From NCBI RefSeq assembly GCF_030160275.1, contig NZ_BSOA01000018.1, positions 124,001 through 188,000 of the forward strand: a stretch of 64,000 nt of DNA, in the 5' to 3' direction. This DNA is from Dyella flagellata (lineage in GTDB: Bacteria > Pseudomonadota > Gammaproteobacteria > Xanthomonadales > Rhodanobacteraceae). Within the stretch, counting starts at the first letter, position 1; the number at the start of each line of letters is the position of its first letter. The notes under the pieces are model-generated. The model had not been told where the DNA came from, did no database searches, and saw only the letters and a list, made by a program, of their open reading frames with translations. Of the stretch, positions 7,962 through 16,526 are shown piece after piece. Made by a program: the position numbers and the translations under genes.

Positions 7962-10850
7962 TCAGAACGATACCGTGGCCCGCATCCAGTAATACCGCCC
8001 AACCAGGTCATAGGCATAGGCATCGGAGTTACCGTTGCTACCCCACTGGTAGAACATCGGCGGCTGTTTGTTGGAGAGATTGTCGACGCCTGCCGAAAGC
8101 GTGGTGTGGTACTTCGCCAGCGCATAGCTAGCGGATATATCGTGGTAGGCGTATGCCCCGATCGGGTGCACAACGCCATTGATGCTCTCGTCCGCGGAGT
8201 AGCCTTGCGAGAGATCGGCGCTGCCCACCCGGGTGCGCCCCACATAACGCACCGTCCAGGTGGCGCTCCATGGCCCTTTGCTCCAATTGAGCGTGGCCAG
8301 TCCACGCCAGCGCGGAAACTCGCCATACACGGGGCAGTAATAGCCCGCGCAGTGCGTGATCGGCACGCTGCTGTCACCCGGCGCCGTGTCCACGTCATAA
8401 CGCTGCATGTAAGTGCTGGCCAGGCTGAGGTTGAACTTGCCGTAGCGCTGGGTATTGAAGGTGTATTGCACGGTGGAATCGATGCCGCTGGCCCAGGTTT
8501 CGCCGAGGTTGACGGTGGGCAGGTTGATGTAACTGATCTGGCCATTGCCGGCGCGATGGATCAGGCTGCAGAGCCGGTCGCTGCCATAGCACTCATTCAT
8601 GATCGTGGTGGGGTCCAGGCCATCCACGATGGTGTCGTTCAGATGGATGCGCCAGGCATCGGCGCTCAACGACAGGCCAGGCAGCCAGTGCGGGTCGTAA
8701 ACCAGGCCGAAATCGAACGACTTGCCGTATTCCGGCTTCAGGTCGTAGCCCGCCGCGACCGAGCCGGAGCTTCTTCCACCGATTTGCGGATTGCTTTGCT
8801 GGAAGCTGCCGTCGGTAGGCACGTTGGCGCAGGCTTGCGGATGGCCGCCGGTGTAGCCGTCGCAGACGTCACTGGCGGCATACGCGCCGCCTGCGGTGCC
8901 TGCGAACAGTTCGTTGATGTTTGGGGCGCGGAATACCTGCGATGCCGTACCGCGTAGCAACAGGTCGGCGATGGGCCGCCATTCCAGCGCGATCTTGCTG
9001 TTGGTGGTCGTGCCGGACAAGCTGTAGCGGGAGAAGCGCGACCCGATATCGATATTCAATGCATGCGCGAGCGGCAGGTCGGCCAATACCGGCACGAAGA
9101 TCTCGGCGTAGGCCTCTTTTACGTTATAGCTGCCGCCGAGCTGGCTGGCGCAGAACTCCATCACGCCACAAAGTCCGGCATACGGTCCTTCGTTGATCGC
9201 AATGGCGCTGGGTGTGTCGGTACCGTCGGACTGCGATTCGCGCCGATAGGAAAGGCCGGCCGCCAGGTTCACCGCGCCGGCCGGCAAGTCGAACACTTCG
9301 CCATTGGCGCCCACTTCGACTTGCTCGATGGTGTAGCGGTAGAAGGAATCCGGATTGACCAGCAGCTTTTTCAAGGCCGCGATGGTGGAAGGATCGTTGA
9401 CGTTGAAGATGTTGATCGGCGTGCAGTTGGCAATCGGCGCCGACGGCGTACCGCAAGTGACCGTGCCGTTGCCGGCCAGGAACGAGGGGCCGATGGCCTG
9501 CTGGAAGGCTGCATAGTCAATGAAGCCCTGGTTGAGGGTTTTCTGCCGGACCTTGCCGTAGTTGAAGTCCACGTTCCATTGCCAGCTGCTGTCGCCGATA
9601 CTGCCGCGCAGGCCTGGTGTGAATTGCAGGTCATACGTCCGGTTCACGTAGGTCCGGCTGCCCAGGGACGTCAGGCGTGTGTCGAAGTCGTTGTAGCCGT
9701 TGCCGGTCGTGCGATCGGTGCCGAAGTTGAGGCCGAACGGGTTGTAATAGTTGCTCGCTGGAATCAGGAAATCATCCGAGTTGGCGAAGATCGGCACGGG
9801 CGCAATGATCGAAGACGCCACGGTCCTGGTGTAGAACAGATTGAAATAGGCCTCGATCTGCGGCGTGAGCTTGTAGGAGCCGAACAGGGAGACATTGGTG
9901 CGGTCCTGCGGCGTCAGCAGCAGGTTGTAGGGCGCATAATTGAAAGAATCAGCTCCTGTATAGGGATGATAGTCAGCCAGGGTAGTGGCACCGCTGACGC
10001 CGCTATTGAGTGTGACGTTGGTGCCGCTGGCATCCTGGATCAAGCCGGTAGACGTAGCGGACGAACCCACTCTCACCACCCGGCCATTGCGTAACGCCAG
10101 CGTATAGGCTGAATAGCCGCGGGCACCGGAGGCAATCGGGTTCTGGGTCTGGTGGGTGATCGAGGCGACGAATTTTCCGCGCTCGCCGGACAGGCCAGCC
10201 AGCAAGTTGAAGCTGCGGCGATTGCCGTCGCTGTGCGAGCTTTCCCCATAGTCGGCGCTCAGCTGTACGCCCTGGTAATGATCCTTCAGGATGAAATTCA
10301 CCACGCCGCCGATGGCATCGGAGCCATAGATCGATGAAGCGCCATCGGTAAGCACCTCGACGCGATCGATCATGTTGGAGGGAATGCTGTTCACGTCGTT
10401 GTAGGCCACGCGATGGCCGTTCACCAGTACTAGCGTGCGGTTGTCTCCGAGGCCACGGAGTGAAACCGTCGATGCGCCGGTGCCGCCGCCACTATTGATA
10501 CTGGGATTGGTGGCGTTGCCGGCGACGGACGGCATCGCTTGCATCAAATCGCCCAGCGTAGGCTTGCCGCTCGCGGCGATCTGTCCGGCATCGATGGTGG
10601 TGACGGGATTGGCTGTTTCCACGTCAACGCGCCGGATCAGCGAGCCGGTCACCGTCACGGCTTGCAGGGTCTTGGCCTTGCTGGCGGAAGCATCATTGCC
10701 TGGCGTTTGGGAAGACGTGCCGGTGTCTTGCGCGTGCAACGTGCCGATCCCCAGCAAGCCTATTGCCAGCGTGGCGCGAACAGCGAGTGCAATCAACGAG
10801 GGGCGCCGATGCAGCGGATGAGTGCCAGGATAAAGTGTGGTGTGGGGCAT
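7962..10850 (-). CDS. TonB-dependent receptor (probable peptide or glycan uptake, hydroxyproline locus)
   Basis: This 962-residue protein has a signal peptide (core LAVRATLAIGLLGIG, cut near LHAQ), a TonB-box-like LQAVTVTGSLI at about 65, a plug domain (MQAMPSVAGN, SLRGLGDNRTLVLVNGHR, GSDAIGGVVNFIL) and a large beta barrel ending in an aromatic residue (MRATVSF). These receptors move large solutes across the outer membrane using TonB energy. It is the last gene of the minus-strand cluster, 280 bp after a GH127-type arabinofuranosidase, so glycopeptides or arabinosides released from hydroxyproline-rich proteins are a plausible cargo. That is inferred from context. Confidence 0.92.
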   Translation of the reverse strand: MPHTTLYPGTHPLHRRPSLIALAVRATLAIGLLGIGTLHAQDTGTSSQTPGNDASASKAKTLQAVTVTGSLIRRVDVETANPVTTIDAGQIAASGKPTLGDLMQAMPSVAGNATNPSINSGGGTGASTVSLRGLGDNRTLVLVNGHRVAYNDVNSIPSNMIDRVEVLTDGASSIYGSDAIGGVVNFILKDHYQGVQLSADYGESSHSDGNRRSFNLLAGLSGERGKFVASITHQTQNPIASGARGYSAYTLALRNGRVVRVGSSATSTGLIQDASGTNVTLNSGVSGATTLADYHPYTGADSFNYAPYNLLLTPQDRTNVSLFGSYKLTPQIEAYFNLFYTRTVASSIIAPVPIFANSDDFLIPASNYYNPFGLNFGTDRTTGNGYNDFDTRLTSLGSRTYVNRTYDLQFTPGLRGSIGDSSWQWNVDFNYGKVRQKTLNQGFIDYAAFQQAIGPSFLAGNGTVTCGTPSAPIANCTPINIFNVNDPSTIAALKKLLVNPDSFYRYTIEQVEVGANGEVFDLPAGAVNLAAGLSYRRESQSDGTDTPSAIAINEGPYAGLCGVMEFCASQLGGSYNVKEAYAEIFVPVLADLPLAHALNIDIGSRFSRYSLSGTTTNSKIALEWRPIADLLLRGTASQVFRAPNINELFAGTAGGAYAASDVCDGYTGGHPQACANVPTDGSFQQSNPQIGGRSSGSVAAGYDLKPEYGKSFDFGLVYDPHWLPGLSLSADAWRIHLNDTIVDGLDPTTIMNECYGSDRLCSLIHRAGNGQISYINLPTVNLGETWASGIDSTVQYTFNTQRYGKFNLSLASTYMQRYDVDTAPGDSSVPITHCAGYYCPVYGEFPRWRGLATLNWSKGPWSATWTVRYVGRTRVGSADLSQGYSADESINGVVHPIGAYAYHDISASYALAKYHTTLSAGVDNLSNKQPPMFYQWGSNGNSDAYAYDLVGRYYWMRATVSF

Positions 10851-11129
10851 GGTTTTTTTCTCACTGGAACGGGTGGTGGCGACAGTGATGACGCTGGAAA
10901 GGCGCAGCAGCGGGCATGCACCGGCAAGCGGCGCAGACAGACGACCACGCTGGAAGGGCTCCCAGCCTGTTTGCTGCCGCTATGCTGGCAACAGGTGCAA
11001 CGTTTTCTGCCGACACGTTCCTGCCGGCTTGGCGCAGGCGCCAATTCATTCCTCCCGACGAACGCTCGCTGTGGCGGGACGTTCCTCGTGTGCTTTCATC
11101 CTTGCGGTGATGTCGGATGCGCTATGTTT

Positions 11130-13085
11130 TCAATCGCTGCCAGGGGGCAGGTCGCTATCGTTCTGCCAATACACCGCATAGCGCTCGCCGTAGATCTCGT
11201 TCAATGGAGCGACAGCCAGCGTGCCTTGGCGCGTAGTGGCTTCAAAGCGCAGTTCGCCAGCAGAGACGATGCGCATCCAATCGGTATTGCCTGGGGTTGT
11301 CATCGCCAGGCGCGGGGAGGGCTGTGCAGGAGGTTCCGGTTCCGGGCCGGTACCGTAGCCGCCGTACTGCATGGCGTGCGTCAGACCCTGGTTGCCAAGC
11401 CGCGCAGCCAGTACCAGCGGTCCATACAGCATGGCCACTTGGCTGTCGTCGCCCGGCAGTGGCAGGGTGTGCAGTTGCATGGGTAGATCGAGTTCGATTC
11501 GGTCACCATCGCGCCATTCCCGTTGCACGCTCAAATAACTGCCAGGCGACGCGAACATCTCTTGCATCTGGCCATTGATATGCAGCTTGGCGCTGGCGTT
11601 GACCCAGGAAGGTATGCGCAAGTGCAGCGCAAAGCGCTTTGGCTGCGCCAGCTTGAGCGTCATGCGCGTGCGTGGTTCGCGCGGGAAACGCGTTTCCTGG
11701 CGTACCGTCACGCGTTGCTGCGTCCAGTTCAGTTCAGAGGGAATGAACAGATTGACGTAGAGATCTTCGCCATCGTGGAAATAGATGTTGTCGTTGAAGC
11801 GGGCGAATTCTTCCGCGCCGGTGCCGGTGCAGCACCAGAAGGAATCAGTGGGCGAGTTGTAGAACTTGGCCGCGCCCGGGCGCAGCGGGTAGTAGTAAAG
11901 CTTCATCCCGTCCGCATCCTGGGTACCCAGGCGGGCGTTGTAGAGCGTGCGCTCGTAGTAGTCGAACGCGCGCGGATCGCCGCTCCAGGTATAGACGTGA
12001 CGTGTGAGCTTCAACAGGTTGTAGGCTACGCAAGACTCGGCGCTGTACAAGCCAAGTTGCCCTTGCAGGTCGCCGGGGCCGGTCTTCCAGAATTCGTCGT
12101 TGCTGGAGCCGCCGGTCGCATAGCTGCGATGCTGCGTGACAGTTTCCCAGAAGAATTCGGCAATGCGCCGGTAGCGGGGTTCGCCGGTCAACTCGTAGCG
12201 TCGCGCGGCGCCAATGATCTTGGGAATCTGGGTGTTGGCGTGCAGGCCCTGCAACTCGTCGCGATAGGATGCCAGTGGATCGAACAGCGCAGCCTGGTCG
12301 AAACGATGCGCAGCATCGCGATAACGCTCATTGCCGGTGATTGCATACAGCTCATACAGCGAATCGTTGATGCCGCCGTATTCGGTCTTGAGCATGTGTG
12401 CCATGTCGGCGTCGGAAAAGCCGTTGAGCCAGCGCACGACCCAATTGCCGATGCCGGTGGCCACTTGCAGCGCCTGCTGGTTGCCGGCAAGGCGGTACAT
12501 GTCAAGCATGCCTGCATGGATCTTGTGGATGGTATAGAACGGTGCCCATACCTTCTGGCCGCTGCTTAGCCGATCAAAGAAGCTTGCGGGGAAAGCGCTG
12601 AGATAGCCATCTGGACGTTGGCACGCGGCGAGCGCCGCTACCAGCTCGTCACCGCGTGTTCTGAGTGCCTCGTCTCCCTCGCTGGCGTAGGCTAGTGCGC
12701 AAGCGGAGAGGTAGTGGCCGCCGCTGAAGTGGCCGCGCAATTCGCACTCAGGCTTTTCCCAGCCGCCCAGGGGCGTTGCGTGGGAAGTCCGGCCAGCTTG
12801 TAGTCGGAAGTTGTGCGCCAGCCGGTCGATGGGCAGGCTTTGCAGATAGCGCCGGTTGGTGGCTGCGGCACGGGTAAAATCGCTTTCCAGCAAGCGCACC
12901 TGATTCAGCGCAAATGGCTGCACGCAGCGCACCGGTTGTTCGGCTATGGCCTGCTTGGCTGCCGCGCCATTGGCGAGCGGCTCCGCCAGGTCGAATGCGC
13001 TTGCGCGAGGCGTCACTACCGTCGCGATAAGGGTCGCTGCCGCGCCCTTCAGAAACCGCCTGCGTTGATCTGCCCCGTGCTGCAT
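11130..13085 (-). CDS. GH127/GH146-type beta-L-arabinofuranosidase (DUF1680), Tat-exported
   Basis: This 651-residue protein begins with a twin-arginine signal (RRRFLKGAAATLIATVV). The catalytic (alpha/alpha)6 domain carries the landmarks of HypBA1: the zinc ligands Glu and Cys in SAESCVAYN and the Cys pair in FWCCTGTGAEEF, whose first Cys is the nucleophile in characterised GH127 enzymes. C-terminal beta domains follow (about 430-650). HypBA1 releases beta-L-arabinofuranose from Hyp-linked arabinosides of extensins. I chose ATG 13085 with GGGGAG 4 bp upstream; a TTG at 13115 is in frame but unlikely. It lies between the permease and the TonB receptor of the hydroxyproline locus. GH146 (beta-L-arabinofuranosidase on pectin) is the alternative. 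Confidence 0.85.
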   Translation of the reverse strand: MQHGADQRRRFLKGAAATLIATVVTPRASAFDLAEPLANGAAAKQAIAEQPVRCVQPFALNQVRLLESDFTRAAATNRRYLQSLPIDRLAHNFRLQAGRTSHATPLGGWEKPECELRGHFSGGHYLSACALAYASEGDEALRTRGDELVAALAACQRPDGYLSAFPASFFDRLSSGQKVWAPFYTIHKIHAGMLDMYRLAGNQQALQVATGIGNWVVRWLNGFSDADMAHMLKTEYGGINDSLYELYAITGNERYRDAAHRFDQAALFDPLASYRDELQGLHANTQIPKIIGAARRYELTGEPRYRRIAEFFWETVTQHRSYATGGSSNDEFWKTGPGDLQGQLGLYSAESCVAYNLLKLTRHVYTWSGDPRAFDYYERTLYNARLGTQDADGMKLYYYPLRPGAAKFYNSPTDSFWCCTGTGAEEFARFNDNIYFHDGEDLYVNLFIPSELNWTQQRVTVRQETRFPREPRTRMTLKLAQPKRFALHLRIPSWVNASAKLHINGQMQEMFASPGSYLSVQREWRDGDRIELDLPMQLHTLPLPGDDSQVAMLYGPLVLAARLGNQGLTHAMQYGGYGTGPEPEPPAQPSPRLAMTTPGNTDWMRIVSAGELRFEATTRQGTLAVAPLNEIYGERYAVYWQNDSDLPPGSD

Positions 13086-13208
13086 GCCACTCCCCAGAAC
13101 GCTGGTGATGGACAATCACGAATAGGTCATACAAGTAATATAAATAGCGGACGGTTTCATCGTGCCGCAAGGGTCGATCGGGCGTCTTGTGCCAATTGCT
13201 GCATATCA

Positions 13209-13226
13209 ATGCGGAATTTTGCACAA
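13209..13226. promoter_or_regulatory. Shared operator candidate, copy 2 (upstream of the arabinofuranosidase gene)
   Basis: The sequence ATGCGGAATTTTGCACAA differs by a single base from 24529-24546 in front of the hydroxyproline epimerase gene. It lies 123 bp before the GH127 start, in the gap after the permease stop. The core TGCGGAATTTTGCA is a degenerate palindrome. No other copy was noticed in the intergenic regions that I read. Confidence 0.6.
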
Positions 13227-13246
13227 ATGTGTGGCATCGCAGCTGA

Positions 13247-14701
13247 TCAGCCGGACGAGGTACCGCCGGTGGCGATATTGCGCGCAGGCTCCGGGGTGCC
13301 TGCCGCTGCATTCAAGCGGCTGTGATGGCGCCCATACGCGAAATACACCACTAGGCCCAGCACCAGCCACAAGCCGAAACGCCAGTATGTGATGCTGGGC
13401 AACCCCCAGATCAGCCAGCAGGAGAAGCCCACGCCGATCAAGGGCACCAACGGTACCAGCGGCGTGCGGAACGGACGCTCCAGTTGCGGTTGGCGCCAGC
13501 GCAGCACTGCCACGGCGCTGCAGATTACGATGAATGCGCCAAGCACTCCGATGTTCACCAGCTTGGCAAGCTCGTTCAGCGGAAACAGCCCGGAAGCGAT
13601 TGCCGTGACCGCGCCAAGCAGCAGGGTTGTTCGATGCGGCGTATGCCAGCGTGGATGCACTTTGGCGTACCAGCCCGGCAGCAGGCCATCTCGCGAAAGC
13701 GCAAACCAGATGCGTGCGCCGGCGAGCAGGTTGGCGAAGATCACGCTGGTGATGCCGCAGACCGACGCCAGTGAAATCGCCACCATCACTTGCGGTAGCC
13801 CGATTGCCTTGAAGGCGCTGGCAACCGGCGCGGGAGTATCCAGCGTGCTGTAGGGCACAATGCCGGTGAGCACCAGGCAGATGGCGAAATAAAGCGCCAT
13901 GGCGATGCTAAGCGATAACAAGACCGCACGGGGCAGATCGCGTTGCGGGTGGCGGGATTCTTCCGCTGCGGTAGTGAGCTGGTCATAGCCGAACACGGCG
14001 AAGAACACCACCGCCGCACCGGTGACCACGCCGTGCATGCCGAACGGCATGAACGGATGCCATCGTTCCGGTTTTACATAGGCGACGCCGGCTATCACGA
14101 TAGCCACGGCAGCGGCAATCTTGATGGCTACGATCGTGGTGTTGAAGCGTGCGCCCCATTGCATGCGCATGGCCAGCAGCAAGGTAATGGCGATCGACAC
14201 TACGACGGCGGGTAGGTTGAACAGGCGCCCCGGCGCGCTGCCGTAGGCTCCTTGAGCCCACACTGGTAGGGAAAGTCCCGCCGCATCCAGCAAGGCCTGC
14301 ACGTAGCCGGACCAACCCACTGCCACCACCGCGGCGATCAATGCATATTCGAGCAGCAGGTCCCAGCCGATGATCCAGCCGGCGAATTCGCCCAGCACGG
14401 CGTAGCCGTAGGTGTACGCGCTGCCGGAAACCGGAATCAGCCCGGAGAACTCCGCGTAACACAGTGCGGCTGCGCCGCTGGCGATGCCGGCCAACAGGAA
14501 CGACAGCAGTACCGCGGGCCCTGCTTGCGTGGCGGCTACTGTGCCGGTGAGCACGAAAATGCCCACGCCTATGATGCCGCCCAGGCCGATGGCGGTGAGC
14601 TGCCACAGGCCTAGCACGCGCCGCAATCCACTGGAATTGCCGGCTTCTTGTTGCATGACGCTGAGCGGCTTGCGCCGCATCATGTCGGTCAACCAAGTCA
14701 T
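13247..14701 (-). CDS. APC-family amino-acid permease
   Basis: This 484-residue inner-membrane transporter has about 12 hydrophobic segments. The APC signature IGLGGIIGVGIFVLTGTVAA is in TM1, SGSAYTYGYAVLGEFAGWIIG follows, and AEESRHPQRDLPRA sits in a cytoplasmic loop, as in YhdG/CAT-type permeases. The gene starts 57 bp after the second DUF885 gene on the same strand and belongs to the hydroxyproline locus. Import of hydroxyproline or proline is the likely role by context, not by sequence. A 161-bp gap with an operator candidate follows it. Confidence 0.9.
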   Translation of the reverse strand: MTWLTDMMRRKPLSVMQQEAGNSSGLRRVLGLWQLTAIGLGGIIGVGIFVLTGTVAATQAGPAVLLSFLLAGIASGAAALCYAEFSGLIPVSGSAYTYGYAVLGEFAGWIIGWDLLLEYALIAAVVAVGWSGYVQALLDAAGLSLPVWAQGAYGSAPGRLFNLPAVVVSIAITLLLAMRMQWGARFNTTIVAIKIAAAVAIVIAGVAYVKPERWHPFMPFGMHGVVTGAAVVFFAVFGYDQLTTAAEESRHPQRDLPRAVLLSLSIAMALYFAICLVLTGIVPYSTLDTPAPVASAFKAIGLPQVMVAISLASVCGITSVIFANLLAGARIWFALSRDGLLPGWYAKVHPRWHTPHRTTLLLGAVTAIASGLFPLNELAKLVNIGVLGAFIVICSAVAVLRWRQPQLERPFRTPLVPLVPLIGVGFSCWLIWGLPSITYWRFGLWLVLGLVVYFAYGRHHSRLNAAAGTPEPARNIATGGTSSG

Positions 14702-14758
14702 CTGCTGCCCTCCCTCGGTAAGCCATCCTTGGGTCGTTATCCCAATGTTTAAGCTGCT

Positions 14759-16513
14759 CTACGGCGATGCGTAAGGTGACTTTCCGCCGTCGGCGATGAA
14801 CCGGTCGATCTGTTGGTGCAACACCGGTAGTGGTACCGATCCGGTGGCGAGCAAGGCGTCATGGAATGCGCGCAGGTCGAATTTCCCGGCCAGCGCTTTT
14901 TCCGCCCGCGCACGGTCCTCGCGTATCGCCATCTCCCCGATGTAGTACGACAAGGCTTGCCCGGGCCAGGCGATGTAGCGATCCACCTCGGTCTCGATCT
15001 CGTGATCGGACAGCGCGGTGTTCTGGCGCAGGTAATCCTGCGCTTGCGCGCGTGTCCAATGCAGGTGATGCAGGCCGGTATCCACCACCAGTCGTGCCGC
15101 GCGCCACGCCTGGTAGCTCAGGTAGCCGAACTGCTCGTAGGGTGTCCGGTAGATGCCCATCTCCTGACCCAGGTATTCGCTGTACAACGCCCAGCCTTCG
15201 CCGTAGGCAGAGATATAGCCGTAGCGGCGGAAATCGGGCAGTCCCTGCAATTCTTCCGCCAGGGGCATCTGCAGCGCGTGCCCGGGCGAAGACTCGTGCA
15301 GGGTCAGCGCCGGCAGCGAATAGAGCGGGCGTGAAGGCAGGTCATAGGTGTTGACCAGGTAGATGCCCGGCCCGCCACGGCCGCCGGTGTAGAACGGCGC
15401 CAGATCCGGAGGCACCGGCTTGATGGCGAAGCGCCGGCGCGGCAGGTGTCCGATGTAGTCGCCTACCTCGCCGTCGACTTCCTTGGCGATCCAGGCTGCG
15501 TCCTTCAGCAGCTCGTCCGGCGTCCTGGCGTAGAAGCGCGGGTCGGTGCGCAGGAAATGCAGGAAATCGGCGAAGCTGCCTTTGAAGCCGGTTTGCTTGA
15601 GGATGTCCAGCATCTGCAAGTGGATGCTGGACATCTCTTTCAAACCCATGGCGTGAATCGCATCGGGACTCATGTCCAGCGTGGTGTACTGGCGTATTTG
15701 CGCCTTATAGAAAGCTTTGCCGTCGGGCAGGTCTTCGGCGGCAATGGTGGTGCGCGCGTGGGGCTGGTATTGCTCGCGCATGAAGCGCAGCAGCTTGCCG
15801 TAAGCGGGAACCACCGCATCATGGATCGCTGCCAGCGCTTGCAACCGCAAGGCTTGCTGCTGCGAGGCGGACAAGCTTGCCGGCATGTGCTTGAACGGCG
15901 TGTAGAACAGGTTCTGCTCGCCTTGCGCATCCGCCACGGCAGCGATGGACTGGTCGCGCCCATGCAGAATCACCCGCGGCTGGCTGAAGCCACGCGCCAG
16001 TCCCAGGCGCATGTTGGCGATCTGTTCGTCGAAGTAGCGGGGGATGTCGCGCAGTTTGCCGAGGTAGTCCTGGTAGTCCTGCAGGCGGGCAAAGTGGCCG
16101 CGCGCGGCAAAACCCAGGTCGCTCCAGAAAGCGGTGTCGCTGTTGAACGGCATCTGCCAGGTCTTGAGCTTCTCGTCGGTCCATAGCACCTGGACCTGCT
16201 GCCGGTAGACCTCGTAGTTGACCTGGTCGGCGGCACTGAGTTGCGTCGTCTGAATCGCCTTCAGCTGCGTCAGCACGTCGGTCCAATAGCGTTCGCGCAT
16301 CGCCTGCGTGGCCGCGTCTACTTTCGGCAGGTGATCGGCCGCCTGGCCGTTGTTGTCTTCGTCGTCGGCGCCGGCAAATTGCTGCTGGCGCCAATGCCAT
16401 TCACGAGTGTACAGATCGCGAAAAGCCTGCGTGGGATTGGTCTGCGCACAGGTCGTCGAAACGTTGAGCAGGGTCAACAGCAAACAACCCATGAGCAAGC
16501 GCGGTGAGGTCAT
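14759..16513 (-). CDS. DUF885-family putative metallopeptidase (second copy)
   Basis: This 584-residue protein has a signal peptide (LLMGCLLLTLLNVSTTCAQ). DUF885 landmarks include YEVYRQQVQVLW, the metal motif LHESSPGHALQ, and GWALYSEYLGQEMG. The HExxPGH core is kept, but the second His of the usual PGHH is Ala. ATG 16513 has GGAG 8 bp upstream; longer in-frame extensions run into the upstream gene. It lies 13 bp after the first DUF885 gene. The family is thought to be zinc peptidases of the periplasm. In this operon a role on proline- or hydroxyproline-containing peptides is reasonable but unproven. Confidence 0.85.
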   Translation of the reverse strand: MTSPRLLMGCLLLTLLNVSTTCAQTNPTQAFRDLYTREWHWRQQQFAGADDEDNNGQAADHLPKVDAATQAMRERYWTDVLTQLKAIQTTQLSAADQVNYEVYRQQVQVLWTDEKLKTWQMPFNSDTAFWSDLGFAARGHFARLQDYQDYLGKLRDIPRYFDEQIANMRLGLARGFSQPRVILHGRDQSIAAVADAQGEQNLFYTPFKHMPASLSASQQQALRLQALAAIHDAVVPAYGKLLRFMREQYQPHARTTIAAEDLPDGKAFYKAQIRQYTTLDMSPDAIHAMGLKEMSSIHLQMLDILKQTGFKGSFADFLHFLRTDPRFYARTPDELLKDAAWIAKEVDGEVGDYIGHLPRRRFAIKPVPPDLAPFYTGGRGGPGIYLVNTYDLPSRPLYSLPALTLHESSPGHALQMPLAEELQGLPDFRRYGYISAYGEGWALYSEYLGQEMGIYRTPYEQFGYLSYQAWRAARLVVDTGLHHLHWTRAQAQDYLRQNTALSDHEIETEVDRYIAWPGQALSYYIGEMAIREDRARAEKALAGKFDLRAFHDALLATGSVPLPVLHQQIDRFIADGGKSPYASP

Positions 16514-16526
16514 CGACAGGCTCCGT

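Noticed and set aside
7860-10094. Long plus-strand frames (365 and 343 codons) over the TonB receptor gene
   Set aside because: They are shadows of GC-rich coding sequence; the minus-strand protein has signal, plug and barrel.
13086-13115. TTG start of the arabinofuranosidase 30 bp upstream
   Set aside because: ATG 13085 has GGGGAG at good distance and puts the Tat motif at the very N-terminus.
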